NCBI GenBank assembly: GCA_945897725.1
Contig: CAMDFR010000001.1
Location: 124,001 to 188,000 of the forward strand
Direction: 5' to 3'
DNA from: Chitinophaga pinensis
Lineage (GTDB): Bacteria; Bacteroidota; Bacteroidia; Chitinophagales; CAMDFR01
DNA length: 64,000 nucleotides
Shown: in pieces, positions 52,212 through 61,571 of the stretch
Layout: every line of letters begins with the position of its first letter
How positions within the stretch are numbered: the first letter of the stretch is position 1
The notes under the pieces: generated by a model
The model's input: only the letters and a program-made list of their open reading frames with translations
Databases searched by the model: none
What the model was told of the DNA's origin: nothing
Translations under genes and position numbers: made by a program

Positions 52212-52494
52212 GAGTGCTGTATATTTGAAATCGAAAAAAATTTGTAACAAGTAAAAGTTCTGAACTTTTCACATACAAATTTATATTTGAATGAAATTAA
52301 ATAACAGAGGCAATATCCACATAGAACTATGTTAGTAGTCGAAAGCCTTTATTTTTGCACTAAAGAGAGACGTGGATAATTAAATATTTAAAAAAATAAC
52401 TAACACTATTGTATTAATAAAAGAAATGTTTTATGAACGGTTGCAAGGCAAAAACGCTCTAAAAACACCTCCAAAATAACAATTGTTTATAAAG

Positions 52495-53247
52495 ATGAGA
52501 AACGTATATAAAAAGATACATGAAAACACAAAAAAGGGGCTAAAAATGCTTGGTGTTTTGATTGATCCAGACAAGTACAACATAGCAAAATTAACGCATG
52601 TATTAGGACTTTGTCAGCAGCATAAAGTTGATTTCATATTAGTAGGTGGCAGCTTACTGATGCAGAACCGTTTTGAAGAAACCATCAGGACATTAAAGAC
52701 CCAGACAGACATTCCAATAATTATTTTTCCTGGCAATGGATTTCAAATCAGTTCAAATGCCGATGCTATTTTGTTTACTTCTCTATTGTCTGGTAGAAAT
52801 CCCGAATATTTAATTGGACAACAAGTGCTGGCAGCACCTTTCGTTAAGGAGTTTGATCTCGAAACGATAGGCACCGCGTATCTACTTATAGAAAGTGGTG
52901 GTTCAACTTCTGTCTCCTACATGAGCAATACGAAAGCCATTCCGGCAAACAAGTCAGATATAGCGGTGGCAACATCCTTAGCCGCAGCAATGATGGGCAT
53001 GCAAATGATTTATTTAGAGGCAGGCTCGGGTGCAAAATATCCTGTGCCAGACGAGATGATTCAGCAAGTCAAGAAGTATGTATCATTGCCATTGATTTGT
53101 GGTGGTGGGATAAATGATATGGAGACGGCACTCAACAAATATAAGGCTGGTGCGGATTTGATTGTAATTGGGAATGGTGCAGAAAAAGCCCCTAACTTAA
53201 TTGGACACATTACTGAAGCAAAAAATCGGTTTATAGAACTGACATGA
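52495..53247 (+). CDS. geranylgeranylglyceryl/heptaprenylglyceryl phosphate synthase family
   Basis: 'LGVLIDPDKY', 'DFILVGGSLL', 'IPIIIFPGNGFQISSNADAILFTSLLSGRNPEYLIGQQVLAAP', 'YLEAGSGAKYPV', 'LICGGGINDME'. Confidence 0.92.
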   Translation: MRNVYKKIHENTKKGLKMLGVLIDPDKYNIAKLTHVLGLCQQHKVDFILVGGSLLMQNRFEETIRTLKTQTDIPIIIFPGNGFQISSNADAILFTSLLSGRNPEYLIGQQVLAAPFVKEFDLETIGTAYLLIESGGSTSVSYMSNTKAIPANKSDIAVATSLAAAMMGMQMIYLEAGSGAKYPVPDEMIQQVKKYVSLPLICGGGINDMETALNKYKAGADLIVIGNGAEKAPNLIGHITEAKNRFIELT

Positions 53248-53278
53248 AAATTAATTTAGAATCAAATAGAATCAAATA

Positions 53279-54214
53279 GTGCAGGGAATTGTTTTAAAGT
53301 CCACAGGTAGTTGGTATGAAGTGCGGTTAGCATCTGGCGATGTGGTTGATTGCAGACTAAAAGGTAAAATAAGATTATTGGAGTTAAACACCACTAATCC
53401 TATAGCTGTTGGAGATCTTGTTGACATAGAAAATGAAGATACTGAAATCGTCATTTCAAAGATACATGATAGAAAGAACTACATCGTTCGTGAGTCTCCG
53501 AAAAAAAAATATGCCAGACATATTATCGCAGCGAATGTTGATCAACTATTTTTAATTGTTACCATTGCATCTCCTCGAACATCAACAGGATTTATCGACC
53601 GCTTTTTAATGACTGCCGAAGCCTATCATATTCCTGCTTCAATTATTATTAACAAGCAGGACACCTATGATGAAAAAGCCCTAGAGAAACAAGCTGAAAT
53701 GCTTGAGATATATGAACCCATTGGCTATCCATGTCATCTAATTTCTGCATTGGATAGCAATCATGTTAAGTTTTTGGAAGACCTACTTCAAAATAAGATC
53801 ACCCTTTTTTCTGGACATTCAGGAGTTGGAAAGAGTACTTTAATAAACGCGTTGAATCCTTTGTTGGATCTAAGAGTTGGAGAAATTTCGAACAAACATG
53901 ACAAAGGGATCCACACGACCACCTTTGCTGAAATGATTATTCTAAACAACGACACCTATATTATCGACACCCCTGGTATTAAGGAATTTGGGATTATGAA
54001 TTTTGAGCTCGAAGAGATTGGCCAATACTTTAGAGAATTTAAAGCGGTCATGAATGACTGTCAATTCAATAATTGCTTACATTTGGAGGAGCCTAATTGT
54101 GCGGTTAAAAACGCCATGGAGCAAGGTAAAATACACCCTGAAAGATATTTTAACTATGTGAGCATTCTTGAAGGTTATAGAGAAAATTTTAACTATTGGG
54201 AAAGAAAAAGTTAG
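53279..54214 (+). CDS. rsgA: ribosome small subunit-dependent GTPase A
   Basis: OB fold N-term; permuted G motifs 'IINKQD', 'LFSGHSGVGKSTLINAL', 'DTPGIKEFG'; C-term Cys/His zinc site 'CQFNNCLHLEEPNCAV'; GTG start. Confidence 0.94.
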   Translation: MQGIVLKSTGSWYEVRLASGDVVDCRLKGKIRLLELNTTNPIAVGDLVDIENEDTEIVISKIHDRKNYIVRESPKKKYARHIIAANVDQLFLIVTIASPRTSTGFIDRFLMTAEAYHIPASIIINKQDTYDEKALEKQAEMLEIYEPIGYPCHLISALDSNHVKFLEDLLQNKITLFSGHSGVGKSTLINALNPLLDLRVGEISNKHDKGIHTTTFAEMIILNNDTYIIDTPGIKEFGIMNFELEEIGQYFREFKAVMNDCQFNNCLHLEEPNCAVKNAMEQGKIHPERYFNYVSILEGYRENFNYWERKS

Positions 54215-54253
54215 TATCTAAAAATTAATAAAACATCCATAAAATTATATATC

Positions 54254-54595
54254 ATGAGCACTCAAGTAAAAGAATTTAATGAGTATAGAGAAAAGATGAA
54301 TGAAAGAATTCTGAAAGAAGACAATCTTGTTTTAAAAAGATTTTGGAGTCTTGACAATCAAGCCTATACTGAAGGAGCACTACCACTAAAAACCAAAGAG
54401 CTGATGGGATTAACGGCAAGCATGGTCTTGAGATGCGATGATTGTATTAAATATCATCTTGGTAAATGTCATGAACTTGGTGTGAGCAGTGCAGAAATTT
54501 ATGAAGTTTTTTCTATTTCGAATTTAATTGGTGGCTCTATAGTGATACCACATACACGTCGTGCAGCTGAGTTTTGGGATGAACTGAATAAGTAA
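54254..54595 (+). CDS. carboxymuconolactone decarboxylase/AhpD-like protein
   Basis: 'LPLKTKELMGLTASMVLRCDDCIKYHLGKCHELGVSSAEIYEVFSISNLIGG' with CxxC...H motif. Confidence 0.9.
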   Translation: MSTQVKEFNEYREKMNERILKEDNLVLKRFWSLDNQAYTEGALPLKTKELMGLTASMVLRCDDCIKYHLGKCHELGVSSAEIYEVFSISNLIGGSIVIPHTRRAAEFWDELNK

Positions 54596-54621
54596 AGAAC
54601 AAAGATAAAATTTGCTTGTCC

Positions 54622-55449
54622 TTAGCTTTTGATGATATCCTCATAAACTACTCGATCGAACATATTCAGCATTCCACCGCGTGTGGCGTTCAATATCTTT
54701 ACATTTCTTTTTCCGGCCTCCACCTTAAGGAGATTTAATTGATGCCAGATAGCGTACATATTGAACCAATCTATTCCGGTACTTGCTAAATCTTTTTCAA
54801 AATCTTTCTCCGCCTTATTTGAGGTAATAGGCGAATTTCCGTAAAAGCGAACATTATCTCTATCATTAGCGATAAGGCAAAGTTGATCCAGATCAAAACC
54901 CATCAAATAAATCTCTGAAAAGCCCATATAAATAGCAATGGTGAGACATTGTGTAATGACCGTGGGTACACGCATCATCAAACCTGTGATATCAACTTTT
55001 GCTTTTGACAAACAATTAGCGTTAAATCCTGGTTCAACAAAATAAGAATGATCTTTTAGTTTAGGTCTTTGCATCACCATTTCTTTCGTGTTTAAACCAA
55101 AAAAATAGGTACAATCTGCCGGCAATTTTTCTTCCATCGTTCTGAGCCATTCTACCCAATCACTATCATATTCTTTTGGATGAAACTTAGGAATAACAAC
55201 TTGATACTTGGGTTTAAAAATAGAAGTATCGGGATGCGCATGAAAATGATTTTGAGACATTACAATTTCATTCTGCAATAATTTCAAATCTTGTAGTTTA
55301 ATGGAATGCCCACTGCCTAGAATAAATAATCGCTCTCCTTTATGAATGTTTTTGAATTTGACATTTTTTCTCAAATCATCGACGGGAAGTAGATTCTTAA
55401 TATTTGCCAACGTATTTACAAGATGGCCCCTCAAATAATAGCTTAGGTT
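54622..55449 (-). CDS. hypothetical protein (DUF115/6-hydroxymethylpterin-binding-like, LPS/glycan-associated?)
   Basis: 'GERLFILGSGHSIKLQDLKLLQNEIVMSQNHFHAH', 'IAIYMGFSEIYLMGFDLDQLC' typical of motility accessory/DUF115-type folds. Confidence 0.45.
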   Translation of the reverse strand, partial: NLSYYLRGHLVNTLANIKNLLPVDDLRKNVKFKNIHKGERLFILGSGHSIKLQDLKLLQNEIVMSQNHFHAHPDTSIFKPKYQVVIPKFHPKEYDSDWVEWLRTMEEKLPADCTYFFGLNTKEMVMQRPKLKDHSYFVEPGFNANCLSKAKVDITGLMMRVPTVITQCLTIAIYMGFSEIYLMGFDLDQLCLIANDRDNVRFYGNSPITSNKAEKDFEKDLASTGIDWFNMYAIWHQLNLLKVEAGKRNVKILNATRGGMLNMFDRVVYEDIIKS

Positions 55450-55560
55450 CATAATCAACAGATAATATCACAAAGGTATCAAAAATCGTCTAGTCCTAAA
55501 CTACAAATACCAACTTGCTTATTCCAAGAAATTTGCTGTACTTTTAACATTTAATTAACA

Positions 55561-57204
55561 TTGATGAAGTTCATGAAAAAATTATTACTCTTTTTATTTG
55601 TTAGTTTTTTTTTGGTCAATAGAAGCTTTTCTCAAAACATTGTCATTACTGAGATTATGTACAATAACCCAGCCTCAGACTCCTTAGAATTTGTCGAAAT
55701 TTACAATAATGGTTCTTCCACCGTTGATTTGGAGGGTTGGAAATTCAGCAAAGCATTTAAGAAAACGATACACGCTACTTTGATTGCGCCAGGTCAGTAT
55801 AAAGTCTATTGCGTCGATTCTATGGCTTTTTATCGAGCATTTGGCATGAGTGCTAACCAATGGGGAAGCGGCTCCCTGAGCAATGGGGGAGACTCTGTCT
55901 ATTTGGTAAATGGCCTTGGCGTCATGCAAGATTTAGTAGTCTACAACAATAGTTTTCCATGGCCAGAAGTTGCGGATGGCGAAGGTCCATCATTAGCACT
56001 CTGTAATCCTAGTTCCGATAATTCAATAGCAAGTAATTGGAGCTCTGCTCAAAAATATACTGGTATTTTTATAGAGGAAAAGGAGATTTACGCCCACCCA
56101 GGATTAGGATGTCCAAGCACAGATGCTGTAGGTCCTGTTCCTTTCAAAGCATGGACAACCGCTGCGAACAAAGTTCAAATTGCCTTTAACGAATCGCTAA
56201 ACTCTAGCGCAGATGTGGTTTCGCATTATACAGGCCTTGGAACCATCTTTTCAGCTATCAGAAGTAGCAGTAATGATACGGTAACTTTAACCTTAGCAAC
56301 CCCATTAAGCATCGGAATGTATTCTACCATTACAATAGACAATATTGAAGACATAACTGCTAATGCTATGACTGCGCCACGTTCTTTTGATCTTGTATTT
56401 AACAATACTTTAGGATCTATTGCGATGGATGAAATATATTACAACGATCCTTATTCTCTGCTCAAAGACACCATTGAATTTATTGAAATCACCAATTATG
56501 GAAATATGCCTGTCTCTCTAGGTGGCTATAAATTTAATCAGGGATTATCTTTTAAATTTCCTGAAAGAACTTTAGCTCCAGGAGCGTTTTTAGTCATTTC
56601 TGAAGATTCGGTTTTAATGCAAACCGTCTTTGGTTTAGCCACCTTACAATGGAGTAGTGGTGGATTAGGAAATACAACTGACACACTCGTATTAACAAAC
56701 TCCTTGGAACAAACGATTGACAGCGTTTATTACGCCTCCGCAACTCCTTACGATGTGAATGCCAATGGCAATGGTCCGTCTTTGGTAATGTGTCCACCTT
56801 ATAACTATGCGCTTCCTACAAACAACGATATTGCTTCAAGTTGGCATGCAGAAGTCAATAGAACTGATTTTCTAAATGTAAAATCATTCAATGGATACAA
56901 TTTAATTGTATCACCTGGTAGAGCAAATTGCGATCCATTATCTATTGACGAAGGAAATGATTTAAACTCTTTTTCTCTCTACCCAAATCCAACCACACAA
57001 GACTTTATTGTTGAGAAGTCAAACAACAATCCATTTGAATACATAGAGATATATGACATGCTTGGAACCAAGCTCTTAAAAAAAGATTTTTACAATCAAA
57101 AATCATTCATAACTTTACGAGACTATTCAAATGGTGTCTATTCAGTTGTTCTGAAGGACATCGACAATAAAATACTAAGCATTAAAAAATTAATTAAAAA
57201 CTAA
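55561..57204 (+). CDS. lamin tail domain protein (two LTD-like domains), T9SS type A C-terminal sorting signal
   Basis: 'IVITEIMYNNPASDSLEFVEIYNNGSSTVDLEGWKFS' and 'IAMDEIYYNDPYSLLKDTIEFIEITNYGNMPVSLGGYKFN'; C-term 'FSLYPNPTTQDFIVEKS...IYDMLGTKLLKKDF...LRDYSNGVYSVVLKD'. Confidence 0.9.
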   Translation: MMKFMKKLLLFLFVSFFLVNRSFSQNIVITEIMYNNPASDSLEFVEIYNNGSSTVDLEGWKFSKAFKKTIHATLIAPGQYKVYCVDSMAFYRAFGMSANQWGSGSLSNGGDSVYLVNGLGVMQDLVVYNNSFPWPEVADGEGPSLALCNPSSDNSIASNWSSAQKYTGIFIEEKEIYAHPGLGCPSTDAVGPVPFKAWTTAANKVQIAFNESLNSSADVVSHYTGLGTIFSAIRSSSNDTVTLTLATPLSIGMYSTITIDNIEDITANAMTAPRSFDLVFNNTLGSIAMDEIYYNDPYSLLKDTIEFIEITNYGNMPVSLGGYKFNQGLSFKFPERTLAPGAFLVISEDSVLMQTVFGLATLQWSSGGLGNTTDTLVLTNSLEQTIDSVYYASATPYDVNANGNGPSLVMCPPYNYALPTNNDIASSWHAEVNRTDFLNVKSFNGYNLIVSPGRANCDPLSIDEGNDLNSFSLYPNPTTQDFIVEKSNNNPFEYIEIYDMLGTKLLKKDFYNQKSFITLRDYSNGVYSVVLKDIDNKILSIKKLIKN

Positions 57205-57207
57205 ATC

Positions 57208-58068
57208 ATGAAAAAAATCATTGCTCTTTTATTGGTGACCTCTGCTATTTTTTCAATGTTTATCCAAGGGGTAGACTCTAACAGTGGTAAGGTTGGTTAT
57301 ACTAACTCCCCGGGTGAAGCGAATTGCACAAATAGCGGATGCCATACTTCCTTCACCTATAATACAGGAACTGGTTCGATTACACCAAGTTCATCAGACA
57401 TGACAGGCTGGATTTATACTCCTGGCACCACATACAACATGAGTATTACGGTAGCTAAAACATCGGTTGCCTTATTTGGTGTAGATGTTGAGATATTGGA
57501 TTCTACAGGGGCAAATGCTGGTACAATCAATGTGACTGATGCCGCAAAAACACAGACAGCAAGTGTAATGGTCAGTGGTAAATCAAGAAACAACTTAACA
57601 CATAAATCAGGGGGTGGAACCTCTTCTTCTGGAGCAGCTACGTTCAATTTCAGTTGGACAGCCCCGGCTACAGATGTAGGAAACGTAACCATGTATTTTA
57701 CTGGAAACGCGAGCGACAACCTTAACAATAAAACTGGCGATTACATTTATGGTAGTTCTCAGGTATTCACTCCTGTTGTTGTTCCATCAGGTATTTCAGA
57801 GGTATCTCAATTACATGGCCTAACTATAAACCCACAACCTATTAGCAACACAATGACTATTTCATTTTATAGTCAATCTACAGAGAAAATGAATGCCATT
57901 ATTTTTGATTTGAGTGGCAAATTAGTTTATTCATTAGAGAGCAAAAATGCTGTGATTGGAGAAAACATCCTGAGTATAGCTAAGCCAGAAAACCTTACTA
58001 GTGGCATTTACTTTTTACAGATGTCGATAGGTAATAGCAACACCACATCAAAATTAATTATCCAATAA
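57208..58068 (+). CDS. choice-of-anchor V (reeler-like) domain protein, T9SS type A sorting signal
   Basis: 'GKVGYTNSPGEANCTNSGCHTSF', 'YTPGTTYNMSITV', 'FSWTAPATDVGNVTMYFTGNASD'; C-term 'LTINPQPISNTMTISF...IFDLSGKLVYSLESK...LTSGIYFLQMSIGNSNTTSKLIIQ'. Confidence 0.88.
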   Translation: MKKIIALLLVTSAIFSMFIQGVDSNSGKVGYTNSPGEANCTNSGCHTSFTYNTGTGSITPSSSDMTGWIYTPGTTYNMSITVAKTSVALFGVDVEILDSTGANAGTINVTDAAKTQTASVMVSGKSRNNLTHKSGGGTSSSGAATFNFSWTAPATDVGNVTMYFTGNASDNLNNKTGDYIYGSSQVFTPVVVPSGISEVSQLHGLTINPQPISNTMTISFYSQSTEKMNAIIFDLSGKLVYSLESKNAVIGENILSIAKPENLTSGIYFLQMSIGNSNTTSKLIIQ

Positions 58069-58074
58069 AAACGA

Positions 58075-58473
58075 ATGATGAGATTCAAATTTTTATTTTT
58101 CCTCACTACTATTGTCTTATTTGTTTTATTTAGCTCATGTAAAAAAGTAGCTGGGGATGGTGGATTGGCATCTATTCAAGGCAAAGTGTATGCCATCGAT
58201 TATGATAAAACTGGTCTTATAAAAAGTGAAGGCTACTTAGGCGACGAGAGGGTTTGTTTATCTTATGGTACTAACACCACAGTGGATGTAGAGACTCGCA
58301 CATCATACACTGGTGAATACAAATTCGATTTTTTACAGAAGGGTGATTATACGGTTTTTGTGTATAGTCCTTGCGATACTTGTCCTCTTTTGCAAAGAAG
58401 TGTTCTTCAAAAGGCAACTATTGTTGAGCGAAAAGAAGTGATAACTTTGGATGACTTACTAATCACTCAATAA
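58075..58473 (+). CDS. lipoprotein with carboxypeptidase-regulatory-like beta domain
   Basis: Lipobox 'LFSSCKK'; 'SIQGKVYAIDYDKTG...TSYTGEYKFDFLQKGDYTVFVYSPC'. Confidence 0.7.
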   Translation: MMRFKFLFFLTTIVLFVLFSSCKKVAGDGGLASIQGKVYAIDYDKTGLIKSEGYLGDERVCLSYGTNTTVDVETRTSYTGEYKFDFLQKGDYTVFVYSPCDTCPLLQRSVLQKATIVERKEVITLDDLLITQ

Positions 58474-58482
58474 AGTTTATGT

Positions 58483-59241
58483 ATGAGTAATGATTTGACC
58501 AGGAGCACCGAAACCATCAACAGCTTTGATTCACTTACTCTTGAAGAACTTGACAAAGTAAAACTACTAAATCGTGTAGATTCGAAATACGTAATCCACA
58601 TAAAGGATTTTCCAATGATTCTAGGAGAAATTCAATCGGATTATAAGGTTTTAGAAATTGAATCTAAAAGAATACATCGATATGAATCACTCTATTTTGA
58701 TACTGTAGATTTCGACCTCTATAAATATCATCATAATGATAAACAAGATCGATTTAAGGTAAGATATCGAAAATACCTAGATACTGGCTTATGCTATTTT
58801 GAAATTAAGTACAAAGAAAAGGGCAATCGGACCAATAAAATAAGAGCGAAAAGAATAGATATCAGTACGACCTTATCTGAAGCGGACATTAAAATGATTG
58901 AACATGATTTAATAAAGGGAGAAATGCTTCAAGAAAAAGTTTGGGTCTATTTTGACAGAATTACTATAGCCAATAACAATTTTAAAGAGAGAGTGACTTT
59001 GGATTTGAATATTAGATTTGACAACAAAAAGATAGTGAAAAGTTTTCCCGAATTAGTGGTCTGTGAGATTAAGCAAGAAAAGTCAAGTTATACGAGTAGC
59101 GTTATCAAAGCCTGTACTAAAAGGCATTATGAACAAACTGGGTTTAGCAAATACTCCACAGCCATAGCGATGATGGAAGCAGTGAAAAACAACAATTTTA
59201 AACCCAACTTTATAAAAATAAATAAACTAATCAATGGATAA
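58483..59241 (+). CDS. polyphosphate polymerase (VTC) domain-containing protein
   Basis: 'LLNRVDSKYVIHIKDFPMIL', 'RYESLYFDTVDFDLYKYHHNDKQDRFKVRYRKYLDTGLCYFEIKYKEKGNRTNKIR', 'FPELVVCEIKQEKSS'. Confidence 0.88.
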   Translation: MSNDLTRSTETINSFDSLTLEELDKVKLLNRVDSKYVIHIKDFPMILGEIQSDYKVLEIESKRIHRYESLYFDTVDFDLYKYHHNDKQDRFKVRYRKYLDTGLCYFEIKYKEKGNRTNKIRAKRIDISTTLSEADIKMIEHDLIKGEMLQEKVWVYFDRITIANNNFKERVTLDLNIRFDNKKIVKSFPELVVCEIKQEKSSYTSSVIKACTKRHYEQTGFSKYSTAIAMMEAVKNNNFKPNFIKINKLING

Positions 59242-59905
59242 AGAATTATTAGACACGGCATCAGATCTCGCAACAGACGCTGGAATTTTTGGACTTAGTA
59301 GCATCTGGGATTTTGCCATCAGATATGCATTTAACCTCATCATGGTGTTTATTGTTGTGAGGGTTATATACTATCCAAAACATAAAAACAAAGATTTCTT
59401 ATTTACTTTTTTTCTTTTCAATACAGTGAATTTCTTGATTTGTTTTTTGTTAAGCACCACCAAACTTAAGCTTGGTTTTGCCTTTGGGATGTTTGCAATC
59501 TTTTCCATTTTAAGATATAGAACGGTATCTGTACCTATCAGAGAAATGGGTTATTTCTTTGTTTGTGTAACGCTTGGTTTATTAAATTCATTGGCAGACG
59601 TCACCAATGCTTGGCCGATTTTGCTTTTGTCAAACTCTATTTTATTGATTCTTATTTTTCTTCTTGAAAGATCTCAAAGCTTGGCACATGAAAATTATAA
59701 AGAAATCAATTATGAACGAATAGATTTAATCAAACCAGATAGGCGAGAGGAGATGATAAAGGATTTGATAGATAGAACAGGACTACCTATTCATCGTGTG
59801 GAAATTAACAAAATAGACTTTCTAAAGGACGTCACTCGAATTAAAGCATTTTATCTATCAACAAGCAACGAGACAGATGCTTCTGTTGATAATGATGATG
59901 ATTAA
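59234..59905 (+). CDS. DUF4956 domain membrane protein
   Basis: 'FGMFAIFSILRYRTVSVPIREMGYFFVCVTLGLLNSL' signature; overlaps VTC gene by 8 nt. Confidence 0.88.
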   Translation: MDKELLDTASDLATDAGIFGLSSIWDFAIRYAFNLIMVFIVVRVIYYPKHKNKDFLFTFFLFNTVNFLICFLLSTTKLKLGFAFGMFAIFSILRYRTVSVPIREMGYFFVCVTLGLLNSLADVTNAWPILLLSNSILLILIFLLERSQSLAHENYKEINYERIDLIKPDRREEMIKDLIDRTGLPIHRVEINKIDFLKDVTRIKAFYLSTSNETDASVDNDDD

Positions 59906-59929
59906 GCGCCCTTTGCTATTGAAGTACGT

Positions 59930-60346
59930 TTAGCCTATCTCGGCGATGCATTTTAATTCTATACAAATTGGGCTCGGTAAACTATTAATTTCAACAGTAG
60001 TTCTGCATGGTTGATTGTCTTTAAAATACTCTGCATATAATTGGTTATAGGTTTGAAAGTCGCGTTTCATATTTGTTAAAAATACAGTAACGTCCACCAA
60101 TTGATTCCAGTTACTTCCACTTTCTTCCAAAACAACACGTACATTTTCAAAGACTGATCTGCACTGTGCTTCAAAGTTGAAGCTTTTATAATTTCCATAC
60201 TTATCAAATTCTAATCCGGGAATTTTATCAGTGCCCGCTTCACGAGGACCAATACCAGATAAGAATAATAAATTTCCAACTTTTCTTGCATGTGGATACA
60301 AGCCAACAGCGGCTGGTGCTTTGCTTGTAGAAATTTTTTCACTCAT
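59930..60346 (-). CDS. RidA family protein (enamine/imine deaminase)
   Basis: 'VGLYPHARKVGNLLFLSGIGPREAGTD...QCRSVFENVRVVLEESGSNWNQLVDVTVFLTNMKRDFQTYNQLYAEYF...PCRTTVEINSLPSPICIELKCIA'. Confidence 0.92.
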   Translation of the reverse strand: MSEKISTSKAPAAVGLYPHARKVGNLLFLSGIGPREAGTDKIPGLEFDKYGNYKSFNFEAQCRSVFENVRVVLEESGSNWNQLVDVTVFLTNMKRDFQTYNQLYAEYFKDNQPCRTTVEINSLPSPICIELKCIAEIG

Positions 60347-60393
60347 TTGAAACTTTTTTCTTTGTTTAAGTACAAATTTAAAACAAAAACGAT

Positions 60394-61524
60394 CTAATCT
60401 AGTAGTAATAGGGCTTTCTTGGCACTAATTCCAGTAAGAGCCACCCCCATTCCATTACAACTCATAGCTACAATGACCTTGTCGCTTTGCTTTTTAATGA
60501 TTGGATTCTTATCCATGGTAAAACCCATAATTCCTGTCCATTGAAGTTCAATTTCTACATGAACATGAGGTAAGATTACCTCGGTCAAGATTGCTTTGAG
60601 ATTTTCTAAAACCATCTCATTATATTCAAATTCTTGACTTTCTTCCTTAATGAAATCGAGGTTTCTTCCACCACCAAAAATCACTCTATCTTCATAATTT
60701 CTAAAATAATAGAAGCCTTCATCAAAATGAAAAACACCTTTAAAAGGCAAATTAGGTATTGGCTTTGTTACAAAAATCTGACCCCTCCCTGGCTTCACAA
60801 TTTCTTCCTTATAGAGCATATTTAACAATGCGTTTGTACAAACAAAAATTTTCTTTGCCGAAAAACAAAGCCTTTCTTTAAGAACGTTATGCGTTACTTC
60901 TGCTATGGCCCTTGAGTCAGTTTCATGAATAGCCAATACTTCGCAACCGGTTAATATTTGCACCCCTTTTGAAGAGACTAATTTTAGAAATGATTGCATC
61001 ATCTTTCCCGAATCAATTTGGCCCTCAAAACGATTATATATCAATGCTTTCACTATGTCAGGATCAAATCCGAATTGTTCAATCTTTTCATTAACAAGTT
61101 CAAAAACATCCTGCTGAAATATTGGGAACAAGGATTTGTTCACCTCTTCCAATTTGTCCAAGCTATGAAGATCCTTTTCAAAAATCAATTCATAGCCTCC
61201 ATTAGCTTCATATCCAACATTATTCTTACCAAGTCTTTGACATAATAATTCAATGCCTTCATATCTTTCTTTGATGGTCTCCAACGTTTTTTCAACACCA
61301 TTCAATGTAAAGTCAGAAAGTATTTCTGTAAGGCTACCAAAGCAAGCAAAACCAGCATTTTTGGTCGATGCACCAGATGGGAAAACACCTCTTTCTAAAA
61401 CGATAACTTTAGCATTAGGTTCCTTCTCTATCAGTTCATAGGCAATATGCAACCCCATAAGACCACTTCCAATGATAATATAATCATGATCTATGAAAGA
61501 ATTTTTTTCCCAGAAAGAAAGCAT
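60394..61524 (-). CDS. FAD-dependent oxidoreductase (DAO family)
   Basis: 'YIIIGSGLMGLHIAYELIEKEPNAKVIVLERGVFPSGASTKNAGFACFGS', 'RVIFGGGRN', 'QWTGIMGFTMDKNPII'. Confidence 0.92.
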   Translation of the reverse strand: MLSFWEKNSFIDHDYIIIGSGLMGLHIAYELIEKEPNAKVIVLERGVFPSGASTKNAGFACFGSLTEILSDFTLNGVEKTLETIKERYEGIELLCQRLGKNNVGYEANGGYELIFEKDLHSLDKLEEVNKSLFPIFQQDVFELVNEKIEQFGFDPDIVKALIYNRFEGQIDSGKMMQSFLKLVSSKGVQILTGCEVLAIHETDSRAIAEVTHNVLKERLCFSAKKIFVCTNALLNMLYKEEIVKPGRGQIFVTKPIPNLPFKGVFHFDEGFYYFRNYEDRVIFGGGRNLDFIKEESQEFEYNEMVLENLKAILTEVILPHVHVEIELQWTGIMGFTMDKNPIIKKQSDKVIVAMSCNGMGVALTGISAKKALLLLD

Positions 61525-61571
61525 ATTGAATTCTTGTTTATTTGATCAATAAGATAAGTTGCTTGACGAAA

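Noticed and set aside
48846-52480. Cobalamin riboswitch upstream of nrdJ
   Set aside because: Looked for a B12-box-like element in 52212-52480 but could not recognise one by eye; not claimed.
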